Assembly: GCA_002478745.1 (NCBI GenBank)
Contig: DLQI01000080.1
Span: 1 to 29,471, forward strand
DNA from: Rhodobacteraceae bacterium UBA7436
GTDB taxonomy: Bacteria > Pseudomonadota > Alphaproteobacteria > Rhodobacterales > Rhodobacteraceae
Reading direction: 5' to 3'
DNA: 29,471 nt
Shown here: positions 16,767 to 25,035 of the stretch, piece by piece
Layout: every line of letters starts with the position of its first letter
Position numbering within the stretch: the first letter of the stretch is position 1
Notes under the pieces: generated by a model
The model's database searches: none
What the model was told of the DNA's origin: nothing
What the model saw: only the letters and a program-made list of their open reading frames with translations
Made by a program: the position numbers and the translations under genes

Positions 16767-16976
16767 ATGACAACATTCAACACAAACAGCACTACATTCG
16801 GCACAACTTCAGTTGCAGCCCGTATTTCAGGCGCCGTTCACTCAGCAATCGATGCTGCTGTATTCTGGAACGACGCACGCCTGACACGCAATGCACTTAC
16901 ATCACTTAGCAACCGCGAGCTTGAAGACATTGGTCTTTCACGCGGCGACATCGAAACTGTTGCACGCGCACGCTAA
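16767..16976 (+). CDS. Small DUF1127 (YjiS-like) protein
   Basis: A 69-residue protein ending in the DUF1127 signature LTSLSNRELEDIGLSRGDIETVARAR. The N-terminal 40 residues are Thr/Ser/Ala-rich. DUF1127 proteins are abundant, stress-induced small basic proteins in alphaproteobacteria; in Rhodobacter sphaeroides a member (CcaF1) is co-transcribed with the CcsR small RNAs and binds RNA. AAGGA lies 8 bases before the ATG. The transcript continues through a C-rich stem-loop candidate to a strong terminator, the same layout as the R. sphaeroides locus. Confidence 0.92.
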   Translation: MTTFNTNSTTFGTTSVAARISGAVHSAIDAAVFWNDARLTRNALTSLSNRELEDIGLSRGDIETVARAR

Positions 16977-16984
16977 TCCGAATT

Positions 16985-17036
16985 CTAAGAGGATCTCTTC
17001 CTCGCCCTCCCTCGGGGGATGAGAGCCCTTAGACGC
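16985..17036 (+). ncRNA. Candidate Cuckoo/CcsR-type small RNA downstream of the DUF1127 gene
   Basis: Just after the DUF1127 stop, CTCTT (16995-16999) can pair with GAGAG (17021-17025), presenting CCCTCCCTC (17005-17013) with an inner TCCC/GGGA pairing. AAGAG-GAT-CTCTT at 16987-16999 is a competing hairpin. Cuckoo-family RNAs in Rhodobacterales and Rhizobiales sit beside DUF1127 genes and show an anti-Shine-Dalgarno CCUCCUCCC motif in hairpins; the motif here is similar, not identical. RNA would be processed from the DUF1127 mRNA 3' end. This is inference from position and motif. Confidence 0.4.
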
Positions 17037-17077
17037 AAAAACCGCGTAAACCCAATTCGGGTTGCGCGGTTTTTTTA
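17037..17077 (+). terminator. Strong rho-independent terminator of the DUF1127 transcript
   Basis: AAAAACCGCG pairs with CGCGGTTTTT around an inner AACCC/GGGTT stem and a short AATTC loop, followed by a run of T. Only a small bulge interrupts the long stem. Confidence 0.92.
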
Positions 17078-17146
17078 TGTTCACTTGCAGCCTATTCCCC
17101 CCTCAAAGGGCCAACGCACCTCAGCAAACACTGGAGGGTCTCTAGA

Positions 17147-17497
17147 TTAGCGAAAAATCGGACCAATTACTGTTGCGAAGTACTCTGTTGCTGGTTCAAT
17201 TTGCATGACCCATGCGCCGCCTTGTTCAACAAAGGTTCCCTCATCCAACTTGGCAATGCGCTCGTCATAAAGCTCTGGCCCAACAGCTGCCAAAATAAAT
17301 GCTTTGAAAAACAACAAGCCCGCAAGAAGCATCACGATGCCTGCAACTGGAATACTGAACCCGCGGCGGCGAACATAAGGCTTAACAACGATCAATCCAT
17401 CACTACGGATCTCTGTGGAATACCCACGCGCCATCGCTGTGTGTTTACGCCGGATATCATTCAGACGTTCATCAAATTTTTTACTTGGACCATACAT
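17147..17497 (-). CDS. Small single-pass membrane protein, unknown function
   Basis: A 116-residue protein with a basic N-terminal part (MYGPSKKFDERLNDIRRKHT), one hydrophobic helix at about 47-70 (FSIPVAGIVMLLAGLLFFKAF), and a C-terminal part of about 45 residues probably in the periplasm, given the basic N-terminal side. No family is recognised; I believe it is a conserved hypothetical in related genomes. AGGTG lies about 7 bases before the ATG, and a TATAAT-like stretch lies just upstream but too close to be a confident promoter. It follows prmA after 113 bases. Confidence 0.75.
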   Translation of the reverse strand: MYGPSKKFDERLNDIRRKHTAMARGYSTEIRSDGLIVVKPYVRRRGFSIPVAGIVMLLAGLLFFKAFILAAVGPELYDERIAKLDEGTFVEQGGAWVMQIEPATEYFATVIGPIFR

Positions 17498-17610
17498 GGC
17501 TACACCTAATTATAAACGACCAGTCCCCGAACTGATCCACCCTGTGAATAGTCCTGAAATAAGTCATTTTCTAGGCAAACGCTTCAAAACCCCTTAAAAT
17601 AGGGCTCTAA

Positions 17611-18483
17611 TTATGTCTTTTTCTGCAAGGTTAGCGTTGTCCATTCAACAATCTCTTCCCGATGCACAAGATTGATGCCGTTCTGTGCATAAACTGCAAT
17701 TACGTCATCAGCCTGCTCATTCAAAATCCCAGAGAGAACCGCATAGCCCTCATCCGCCAGATTCGTGGCCATATCCGGTGCCAATGCAATCAGGGGACCT
17801 TTGAGAATATTGGCGAAAACCAAATCATACGGTGCTTTGGCCAAAAGATCAGGATGATCAAAACCAGCTGCTTCGACAGCAATGATGCGTCCGACCAAGT
17901 TATTGGCCTCAACGTTCGCATTGGCTACATCAACAGCGACCTCATCAATGTCACTGACCATAACGGGGTTCGGCCAAATACGTGCGGCAGCCATGCCTAA
18001 GACGGCAGTTCCGCAACCGATGTCCGCCACGTTTTCACCTTGAAATCCACCCTCTGACAGGCGGTCCACAGCGCGCAAGCAACCCAAGGTCGTACCATGA
18101 TGGCCCGTCCCAAATGCCATTGCCGCCTCAATCAGCAGTGGTTCGCAGTCTGCAGGTACTTTGTCGGCATCATGACTGCCGTAAACAAAGAAGCGCCCGG
18201 CCTCAACTGGTGCCAATTCACGGCGCACGTGGGCGACCCAATCAGTTTCTGGCAATTCAGAAACCGCAAAAGAATTGGCACCCATTGCTGTCGCCAACAA
18301 AGACAGAGCTGTTTCATCCGGATGTTCTGTGAAATAACCTCCGACTTCCCAAAGGCCCGAACCATCCTCAACTTCAAAAACCCCAATTCCTGTCGGTTCA
18401 GGGATCAATCGTTCCATCGCCGTACCCAGCGCTTCGGCTGCAGGTTTTCCCATAAGGGTCGTCAGCGCGGTGAATGTCGGCAT
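17611..18483 (-). CDS. prmA: Ribosomal protein L11 methyltransferase
   Basis: A 290-residue cytoplasmic SAM-dependent methyltransferase that trimethylates ribosomal protein L11. It has the N-terminal L11-recognition domain and a Rossmann methyltransferase domain with MAFGTGHHGTTLGCLRA, motif I VADIGCGTAVLGMAAA, SDIDEVAVDVANANVEAN and NILKGPLIALAPDMA, which are the PrmA hallmarks. I chose ATG 18483 because GGAG lies 7 bases upstream; the longer frame uses a TTG that is part of that ribosome binding site region. The gene can be lost without severe effects in E. coli. Confidence 0.94.
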   Translation of the reverse strand: MPTFTALTTLMGKPAAEALGTAMERLIPEPTGIGVFEVEDGSGLWEVGGYFTEHPDETALSLLATAMGANSFAVSELPETDWVAHVRRELAPVEAGRFFVYGSHDADKVPADCEPLLIEAAMAFGTGHHGTTLGCLRAVDRLSEGGFQGENVADIGCGTAVLGMAAARIWPNPVMVSDIDEVAVDVANANVEANNLVGRIIAVEAAGFDHPDLLAKAPYDLVFANILKGPLIALAPDMATNLADEGYAVLSGILNEQADDVIAVYAQNGINLVHREEIVEWTTLTLQKKT

Positions 18484-18572
18484 TATCGGCTCCAATATAA
18501 CGTTAGTCGTGGTTCGGCGCGCACACTAAATCGCACATCGACAGCCACTAGGTTCAGCTTCGCGACATAGCG

Positions 18573-18599
18573 CCAGCCCCGCAGTGCCGCAAGGGCTGG
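18573..18599 (-). terminator. Hairpin after the MFS transporter gene, without a T-run
   Basis: CCAGCCC (18573-18579) pairs with GGGCTGG (18593-18599), 7 bases past the transporter stop. Neither strand shows a T-tract, so this could be a rho-assisted or mRNA 3'-end stabilising hairpin. Confidence 0.35.
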
Positions 18600-18605
18600 T
18601 TAAAC

Positions 18606-19838
18606 TCAGGCCGCCGCTTCAGTCAGTGCAGGCTTAAATATTGTCTCATGCCCAGGCCCCGGATGGCGTGGGATCAAAAGTGCGAGGCTTAGGGACACGC
18701 ATGCCATCCCAGCGGCAATCAAAAACACCAAAAGAGGTGACACCAGCCAAAGCAATCCAAGCGTCACAGGCAAAACAACCGCCGCGATATGATTGATGGT
18801 AAAGGCGACAGCCGCGGTTGGCGCGATATCGGCAGAGTCCGCGATCTTTTGAAAATAGGTTTTCAATGCCAATGCCAGCCCGAAAAAGATGTGATCAACC
18901 ACGTACAAGAAGGCCGCAACCAGTACCCCCCAGCCAAGATAATAAACACCGCCGTAAGACAAGAAGACCAACGCCAAACCGACGTATTCAAACACCAACG
19001 TACGCCGTTCACCAAAGCGTTGAACAATACGACCCAGCAATGGGGCCACCAACATGTTGATCATCAGGTTGATCAGGAACAGCGAAGTCAGCTCGTGAAC
19101 CTCAAAGCCAAACTTCTCAACCATCATAAACCCTGCGAACACGACAAAGATTTGGCGACGGGCACCCGACATGAACTGCAGCGCATAATACAACCAGTAG
19201 CGTTTGCGCAGCACCATGCTTTTATTCTGAACTGTGGGGCCTTCAAACTGCGGATATGCGACCATCGCAAAGACGGCGATGATGGCAGTCGCAGCACCGC
19301 CGCATATATAAACGATATTATAGCCCAACCCCAATGGTTCCCACAGCAGCAGGATGATCAAATAGACAATGAAGGTCGCGGCCGATCCTAAGGCCATCAT
19401 CCACCCCATGATACGCGGGGCATTCGCAATTGGCAGCCACTGTAGTTGCAATGATTGGTTCACCGTCTCGTAATAGTGAAAACCTATCGAGCTAAGCATT
19501 GTTAGCGTCAAAATTCCGGTCAAAGATGGGTAGTAAGCCGTGATAGCAGTAGCGACCCCAAGCAGGACAAGGGACACCAGTCCCAACACTTGTTCGCGCA
19601 CAAAGATAATGATTGCGATTACACCAACGGCCAAAAAACCGGGTATTTCGCGCACCGTGTGCAGCAATCCAATGTCGGAACCATCAAAATTAGCAACTTC
19701 AATTACAAAGTTGTTCAACAAGGCAGACCACGTATTGAACGCAATCGGCATGGCAAAAGCCATCAGGAACAACAATACTATAGGACGGCGCCAGCGCGGT
19801 AGTTTTTGCGCTTCAGCAAGTGTGACAGTTTTCAACAT
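18606..19838 (-). CDS. Major facilitator superfamily transporter
   Basis: A 410-residue integral membrane protein with a strongly hydrophobic profile consistent with 12 helices, split by a more polar central loop (about residue 205-225, FEGPTVQNKSMVLRKRYW). GRIVQRFGERRTLVFEYVG near 280 resembles the cytoplasmic GxxxDRxGRR loop of MFS proteins. Substrate cannot be told from the sequence. It is in the same direction as prmA but separated by 122 bases and a hairpin, and 89 bases lie between it and the priA stop. Function beyond efflux or uptake is open. Confidence 0.85.
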   Translation of the reverse strand: MLKTVTLAEAQKLPRWRRPIVLLFLMAFAMPIAFNTWSALLNNFVIEVANFDGSDIGLLHTVREIPGFLAVGVIAIIIFVREQVLGLVSLVLLGVATAITAYYPSLTGILTLTMLSSIGFHYYETVNQSLQLQWLPIANAPRIMGWMMALGSAATFIVYLIILLLWEPLGLGYNIVYICGGAATAIIAVFAMVAYPQFEGPTVQNKSMVLRKRYWLYYALQFMSGARRQIFVVFAGFMMVEKFGFEVHELTSLFLINLMINMLVAPLLGRIVQRFGERRTLVFEYVGLALVFLSYGGVYYLGWGVLVAAFLYVVDHIFFGLALALKTYFQKIADSADIAPTAAVAFTINHIAAVVLPVTLGLLWLVSPLLVFLIAAGMACVSLSLALLIPRHPGPGHETIFKPALTEAAA

Positions 19839-19927
19839 GCACCAGACCTACGCCCAAACATTGAGAAGGGAAATAGAGGAATGGCCCGTGCGAATACGGT
19901 GTCTCAAACTGCAAGAAAACAAATGAA

Positions 19928-22135
19928 TTAATAGAAATTCTGCGGGTCGATATCGATTGCCAGTTTCAGATCACCCTTTAGTTTGACCTGCGCGGCCCAG
20001 CGCGACAAGGCACCTTGCAACGCGACTGTCTTTTCAGCCTTCACCAACATACGCACACGATGACGTCCACGCACACGGGCAATCGGCGCAGGTGCTGGTC
20101 CAAATATCTGCGCACCAACCGCACGTAGTGGACCATCCATACGGGCCAAGTGGTTCGCCAAATCAAAAACTTGCGGCAAGTCCGTGCCGCTGACGATGAT
20201 TCCAGCCATGCGCCCATAAGGCGGCACGCCTGCAGCTTTGCGTTCAGCGGCTTGGGCCCGCCAAAATCCCTCTTCGTCACCCTCAAGGATCGAACGGATC
20301 ACGGGATGCTCTGGCTGGTAGGTCTGCAACATCGCCGTACCCGGTTTTTCGGCACGTCCAGCGCGACCAGCAACCTGGCGCATCAATTGAAAAGTCCGTT
20401 CAGCCGCGCGCAAGTCAGATCCCTGAAGCCCTAAATCCGCATCAATCACACCGACCAATGTAAGGTTAGGAAAGTTGTGCCCCTTTGCAACCAGTTGCGT
20501 CCCAATAACGATATCCGCACCACCAGCAGCAATCGCTTCAATCTCAGCCTTCAACGCGCGGGCTGATCCATACATGTCTGAACTTAGCGTGGCGATACGT
20601 GCATCTGGAAAGAGCTCAGCCGCTTCCTCGCCCAAACGCTCCACCCCCGGACCAACAGGGGCCATGCGCCCCTCCGCATCACAAGACGGACATTTGGTTG
20701 GCATTTCTTTGCTTTCACCACATTGGTGACAAACCAGACGGTTCTGGAAGCGGTGCTCCACCATCCGCGCGTCGCAATCGTCACATCCTACTTGATGACC
20801 ACATGCACGACATAACGTGATCGGCGCATAACCACGACGGTTGATAAACAGCATCGCCTGCTCACCCGCATCAATACGTTTTTGCACCTCGGATTTCAGG
20901 ACTTCAGACACCCAACGATTGGCTGGCAATTTGGCGTCGCGCATATCAATCGTCTTCATTGTCGGCATAACGGCGGGACCAAAGCGCGAGGTAAGCTCAA
21001 GACGTTTGTATTTGCCACTTTCCGCATTGGCCCAGCTTTCCAAGGACGGCGTGGCAGAGGCCAGCACCACATGCGCCCCACAAATTGAAGCACGTAAAAC
21101 AGCCATATCGCGGGCGTTATACAACACGCCCTCTTCCTGCTTATATGACGTATCATGTTCTTCATCGACCACGATCAATCCAAGGTTCTGATAGGGAAGG
21201 AACAATGCAGAGCGCGCACCAATCACCAGCTGCGCCTGTCCCTGCCCGATCATACGCCAGATTCGGCGGCGTTCGGTCATCGTCGCGCCAGAATGCCATT
21301 CTGCAGGCCGATGGCCAAAGCGTTCCTGCACTCGTTTAAGGAACTCAGCCGTCAGCGCAATCTCTGGCAACAACACCAACGCCTGACGCCCAGTGCGCAA
21401 TGCCGCCGCCACGGCTTCTAGGTAAACCTCCGTCTTGCCGGACCCCGTCACTCCGCGCAAAAGCGTTGTGCCGTAGTTACCCGATTGAACCGCGCCCGCG
21501 AGGTATGCAGATGCTGTTGCCTGATCCTCTGTCAGTTCTTTGCTTGGTAGGCTCGGATCAAGGCGCGGGAACGGCAGATCGCGTGGGCTATCTTCTTCCG
21601 CCACAGCCCCTTGCTCAACCAACCCTTTGACCACCGAGGTTGTGACCCCTGCCAACTCAGCCAATTCTTTCAGCGTAAATGACAGATCGCCGTATTCGGC
21701 CAGCGTATTCAGGACCTTCTGGCGGGCATCAGTCATGCGCTCCGGCTCGGACGGTCCACGTCGATAAATTTTTCGCATGGACGGTGGATCACCCAACCCC
21801 GGTGCACGTGTCGCCAATCGCAGCATCGCGCTCATAGGCGTTAGGGTGTAATCTGCCGATCGGCGTAAAAAATCGCGCATTTCCAGCCGCATAGGCGCGG
21901 CATCAAGCACACGGTAAGCGGCGCGCACTTTTTTGATGTCCCAATCACCTTTGCCAGCACCCCAAACCACACCGATCACCTTACGCGGTCCCAACGGCAC
22001 TTCAATAAATGCACCCAGATGGCAGCCACCCTCCGGTGCCTTATAATCCAACATGCGATCCAAGGGTTCGGCAGTCAGCACCCCAATCAAGGCACCCTCA
22101 TCAAAATACTCTGGCCCGGTTTGGGATTGGCGCAC
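19928..22135 (-). CDS. priA: Primosomal protein N' (replication-restart helicase PriA)
   Basis: A 735-residue 3'-to-5' helicase that reloads the replisome at stalled forks. Walker A is GVTGSGKT (228-235), the DExH box is DEEH (324-327), and eight cysteines at about 442, 445, 451, 454, 469, 472, 482 and 485 form the paired zinc sites (CRAC, CDDC, CHQC, CPSC). Later motifs include GTQLVAKGHNFPNLTLVGV and QVAGRAGRAEKPG. I chose GTG 22135 (MRQSQTGPEYFDEGALIGVL): GGAG lies 7 bases upstream and family members begin a few residues before YFxEGALVxVL. A longer frame from TTG 22216 adds 27 residues without domain content. Confidence 0.96.
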   Translation of the reverse strand: MRQSQTGPEYFDEGALIGVLTAEPLDRMLDYKAPEGGCHLGAFIEVPLGPRKVIGVVWGAGKGDWDIKKVRAAYRVLDAAPMRLEMRDFLRRSADYTLTPMSAMLRLATRAPGLGDPPSMRKIYRRGPSEPERMTDARQKVLNTLAEYGDLSFTLKELAELAGVTTSVVKGLVEQGAVAEEDSPRDLPFPRLDPSLPSKELTEDQATASAYLAGAVQSGNYGTTLLRGVTGSGKTEVYLEAVAAALRTGRQALVLLPEIALTAEFLKRVQERFGHRPAEWHSGATMTERRRIWRMIGQGQAQLVIGARSALFLPYQNLGLIVVDEEHDTSYKQEEGVLYNARDMAVLRASICGAHVVLASATPSLESWANAESGKYKRLELTSRFGPAVMPTMKTIDMRDAKLPANRWVSEVLKSEVQKRIDAGEQAMLFINRRGYAPITLCRACGHQVGCDDCDARMVEHRFQNRLVCHQCGESKEMPTKCPSCDAEGRMAPVGPGVERLGEEAAELFPDARIATLSSDMYGSARALKAEIEAIAAGGADIVIGTQLVAKGHNFPNLTLVGVIDADLGLQGSDLRAAERTFQLMRQVAGRAGRAEKPGTAMLQTYQPEHPVIRSILEGDEEGFWRAQAAERKAAGVPPYGRMAGIIVSGTDLPQVFDLANHLARMDGPLRAVGAQIFGPAPAPIARVRGRHRVRMLVKAEKTVALQGALSRWAAQVKLKGDLKLAIDIDPQNFY

Positions 22136-22585
22136 GTCTTTGCTCCGGCTTCGGTTCAAGGCTTCAAGTTCTACAACGTGGGGTACATGCAATCGCAAGA
22201 CAACACTACAGTACAATCGGCACAGTTAACCTAGCGTACCAAATGAGGGAATATCATCAGTTGAAATACCACCGCACTCTGAGAACAGTTGCCTGTAAAT
22301 GCCTCACCCATTGTCAGCCTTATTCACCAGTACCCCGGCAATTTGCCTATACAGACCAGAAAACCCCCGCGATGAGGGAATGCTGGCCCAGCATGACCCC
22401 AGAAGTTTCAACCAAAAGGCGCAAATATCGCGCATTTTTGCACCAGTGCGTAGTAAAAATCGCTGCCACCGCCACCATGACGCGAAAACGCGCCACTTTT
22501 GCAATATTCCCGCCTATAAAAGTAAAAATTTTTAGATTTAAGACCGCGCACATGTTACATAAGCGCAAAATAATTAGAGGCCAAC
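22136..22585. other. 450-base intergenic region between priA and DUF484-xerC
   Basis: No gene is supported. Frames of 60-195 residues exist but lack ribosome binding sites or domain-like composition. The region holds a 10-base direct repeat ATGAGGGAAT (22243-22252 and 22372-22381), a 15-bp palindrome at 22380-22394, and an AT-rich segment (22500-22580) that should contain the promoter of DUF484-xerC. It is unusually long for this compact window, so a small RNA or decayed gene is possible. Confidence 0.5.
22380..22394. repeat. 15-bp palindrome ATGCTGG-C-CCAGCAT
   Basis: A perfect 7-bp dyad with a one-base centre lies 192 bases upstream of the DUF484 start. With so short a spacer it would not fold as RNA; a protein-binding site is more likely, if it is functional. 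Confidence 0.4.
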
Positions 22586-23293
22586 ATGAGCAGTAGCCCG
22601 AAAATTGATGATACGTTGCGCGAAGCTATTATTTCGCAGCCAAACGTGATTCTGGACGACAAGGACCTAATGCAGGCGTTGATCGCTGCAAATGAGCGTG
22701 CAATGGGCGGCAATATTGTCGACCTGCGCGGCATTGCAATGGATCGCCTCGAAAGTCGCCTTGATAGGCTTGAAGACACCCACCGTTCGGTGATCGCAGC
22801 CGCATACGAAAACCTTGCAGGCACAAATCAGGTGCACCGCGCTATTTTGCGGATGCTGGACCCAATGGAGTTTGAAGCGTTCTTGCGCGACCTCAACGGT
22901 GCTGTCTCAGAAATTCTGCGCGTCGATGCCACAAAACTAGTTCTTGAGACCGTGCAAAGCGACTCTGAAAGTACAGTGGAGCGCTTGGGTGAAGTTCTGA
23001 GCGTTGCCGAACCCGGGTTTATTGATGATTATCTTTTAAATGGACGTGGGGGTCAGGTGCGCAAAGTGACCTTGCGCCAAGTGCAGAATTCATCTGAAAT
23101 AATTTATGGCGAAAGTGCGGAATGGATCCGCTCAGAAGCCTGCCTAAAGTTAGATTTTGGCGATGGACGTCTGCCCGGCCTATTGGTCATGGGCGCAGAA
23201 GATCCGCATATGTTTGGACCACAGCAAGGCACTGACCTATTGGCCTTTTTCACGGGTGTCTTTGAACGCGCCATGCGGCGCTGGTTGTCTTGA
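22586..23293 (+). CDS. DUF484 family protein
   Basis: A 235-residue protein with the DUF484 layout: an N-terminal helical part with MDRLESRLDRLEDTHRSVIAAAYEN (coiled coil, about 50-75) and a C-terminal GAF-like domain ending LGVVFxRGTDLLAF-like (GAEDPHMFGPQQGTDLLAFFTGVFERAMRRWL). The family is usually found directly upstream of xerC, as here, but its biochemical role is not established. AGAGG lies 5 bases before the ATG. Its TGA stop overlaps the TTG start of xerC, so the pair is translationally coupled. Confidence 0.9.
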   Translation: MSSSPKIDDTLREAIISQPNVILDDKDLMQALIAANERAMGGNIVDLRGIAMDRLESRLDRLEDTHRSVIAAAYENLAGTNQVHRAILRMLDPMEFEAFLRDLNGAVSEILRVDATKLVLETVQSDSESTVERLGEVLSVAEPGFIDDYLLNGRGGQVRKVTLRQVQNSSEIIYGESAEWIRSEACLKLDFGDGRLPGLLVMGAEDPHMFGPQQGTDLLAFFTGVFERAMRRWLS

Positions 23294-24210
23294 GCCTGAT
23301 CTCACCTGCTGCGCGTGATGCGCTACAGGAATGGCTCGACCATGAAAAATCGCTCAAAGGATCCGCAGAAAACACGGTAACCGCTTATGCGGGCGATGTG
23401 ACTGAATTTCTCGCGTTTATCACTGGCCATAAGGGGGAATCCCAAGGCTTAGGAGCCCTTTCCAAAATCACAATCAGCGATATACGCGCATGGATGGCCA
23501 ACAGCCGTGGAGCAGGCGTTGGACCTCGTTCCCTAGCGCGTAAGCTGTCTGCCGTTAAAGTGTTCTATCGTTGGCTTGCCGCGCGTGAAGGGTTCGAACC
23601 TACCGCCGTTCTACTCACGCGCTCCCCCAAATTTACCAAAAAACTACCCCGTCCGCTGGCCATTGATGCCGCGCGAGACATGATCGAAACTGTTGAAATG
23701 CAATCGCTTGAGCCCTGGGTCGCAGCCCGAGATGCTGCAGTGGTGACATTGCTGTGGGGCTGTGGCTTGCGGATTTCTGAGGCCCTTGCGCTAAAAGGGA
23801 TAGACGCCCCCCTACCACAGGTCATGCGGATCATAGGTAAAGGCGGCAAAGAACGGATCGTACCCGTCGTGGACGCAGCCCGCGCCGCGGTTGATGCATA
23901 TGTCAAAGCCTGCCCGCACATGCTGACAGATGACGGCCCACTGTTTCGTGGCGTGCGTGGTGGCGTTTTATCCCCACGGGCTATTCAAAAAGCGATGGCA
24001 TCAGCACGGATGCAACTGGGCCTACCAGCTACGGCAACACCACACGCTTTGCGCCACAGCTTTGCCACGCACCTATTAAACGCAGGTGGCGACTTACGCA
24101 CGATCCAAGAATTGCTAGGACACGCATCACTTTCGACCACCCAAGCCTATACGGCAATCGACACTGCGCGATTGTTGGACGTGTATGACAACGCGCACCC
24201 CAAAGCCTAA
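23290..24210 (+). CDS. xerC: Tyrosine recombinase XerC
   Basis: A 306-residue recombinase that resolves chromosome dimers at dif together with XerD. The N-terminal SAM-like core-binding domain covers about 1-100. The catalytic residues are Arg161 (GCGLRISEALAL), Lys184 (IGKGGKERIVPV), His252 and Arg255 (PHALRHSFATHLL), His278 (LLGHASLSTTQ) and Tyr287 (AYTAID). Translation starts at TTG 23290, overlapping the DUF484 stop (TTGA); the reading frame allows no better start nearby. The absence of an adjacent integration site or phage genes, and the DUF484 neighbour, favour XerC over a phage integrase. Confidence 0.95.
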   Translation: MSLISPAARDALQEWLDHEKSLKGSAENTVTAYAGDVTEFLAFITGHKGESQGLGALSKITISDIRAWMANSRGAGVGPRSLARKLSAVKVFYRWLAAREGFEPTAVLLTRSPKFTKKLPRPLAIDAARDMIETVEMQSLEPWVAARDAAVVTLLWGCGLRISEALALKGIDAPLPQVMRIIGKGGKERIVPVVDAARAAVDAYVKACPHMLTDDGPLFRGVRGGVLSPRAIQKAMASARMQLGLPATATPHALRHSFATHLLNAGGDLRTIQELLGHASLSTTQAYTAIDTARLLDVYDNAHPKA

Positions 24211-24283
24211 ATCAGTCTAAGCAGCCCAATATCACGTAAACGTTTATGCCCAGTCATCATTGAATCTGCCATTATAGATCCAA

Positions 24284-24300
24284 AGCATCGTGCAGATGCT
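24284..24300. repeat. Inverted repeat AGCATC-N5-GATGCT upstream of the P460 gene
   Basis: A perfect 6-bp dyad with a GTGCA spacer, 40 bases before the cytochrome P460-like start codon, in a 130-base gap that holds no gene. It could be an operator near the promoter or a leader hairpin. Confidence 0.45.
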
Positions 24301-24340
24301 CAATGTATATATATCACAACTCACACACGGGGACATTAAC

Positions 24341-24937
24341 ATGAACACACTCACTCGCATCGGTGCTGCAGCATTCGGCCTTGCACTTACAGCCACAACA
24401 GCCTTCGCCGAAGACTGTACAACTTTGACCGTTGAAGATCGCTTTGACCTAGAAGGCGAAGACATTGTGGCGCTTTATGACTGCCTGTCTGACAAGCTAG
24501 CCGCAGGCTATGCAAAAGAAGGTGACGCAGTCGGCGCGAATTTCCGTTCATGGGCTCCAACAGCCACGCGCCCAGCGATTCAAGGATCACACGGGACACG
24601 CATCCTAAACACCTTCGCCAACGATATCGCGGCGGAGCAATATCTAAAATTTGAAGACGAAGGCGTAACCATGCCAGTTGGTTCTGTTTTGGCCAAAGAA
24701 TCCATCAGTCTTTCAATCAAAAAGAAAAAGGCGCGCCCCGGTCCACTTTTCATCATGACCAAAATGGAAGCAGGTTCGATCCCAGAAACAAACGACTGGC
24801 TCTACGCTGGCTTACAGCCAAACGGCAAAGTCATGAAAATCAAACAGTCTTTCTGCCATGATTGCCACGAAGCATATGAAGACTCTGATTATCTGGCCTA
24901 CCCAGTCGAAGAAGTCCGTTTGGGCCAAGATCAGTAA
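24341..24937 (+). CDS. Cytochrome P460-like periplasmic haem protein
   Basis: A 198-residue exported protein. It has a signal peptide of about 23 residues (MNTLTRIGAAAFGLALTATTAFA, cleaved before ED), a middle region rich in beta strands with PVGSVLAKESISLSIKKKKARPG, as in cytochrome P460/c'-beta proteins, and the c-haem site CHDCH (Cys172, Cys175, His176) near the C-terminus. Cys26 and Cys48 could form a disulphide. P460 enzymes oxidise hydroxylamine or handle NO through a haem cross-linked to Lys; which lysine would serve here is unclear. I chose ATG 24341 because GGGGA lies 7 bases upstream and it gives a clean signal peptide. No other nitrogen-cycle gene is near. A 12-bp hairpin terminator follows. 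Confidence 0.8.
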   Translation: MNTLTRIGAAAFGLALTATTAFAEDCTTLTVEDRFDLEGEDIVALYDCLSDKLAAGYAKEGDAVGANFRSWAPTATRPAIQGSHGTRILNTFANDIAAEQYLKFEDEGVTMPVGSVLAKESISLSIKKKKARPGPLFIMTKMEAGSIPETNDWLYAGLQPNGKVMKIKQSFCHDCHEAYEDSDYLAYPVEEVRLGQDQ

Positions 24938-24968
24938 TAACTGAACACCACCGTTGAGTAGCCTTTTA

Positions 24969-24997
24969 GAAACCCGTCAATCCAATTGGCGGGTTTC
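24969..24997 (+). terminator. Terminator after the P460-like gene
   Basis: GAAACCCGTCAA (24969-24980) pairs with TTGGCGGGTTTC (24986-24997), a 12-bp stem with one GU pair and a 5-base loop. The following CGCTTTGCATTTC is only moderately T-rich. Confidence 0.7.
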
Positions 24998-25035
24998 GCT
25001 TTGCATTTCTCGCAACCTTGCGGCATGTAAGCACC

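Noticed and set aside
22009..22596. A 195-codon plus-strand open frame spanning the priA start and the intergenic gap
   Set aside because: It has many Arg/His/Cys residues with no fold-like pattern, and its first third is opposite priA.
23290..24210. A phage-type integrase
   Set aside because: The DUF484 partner, typical XerC length and motifs, and lack of any phage genes or attachment repeats fit chromosomal XerC.
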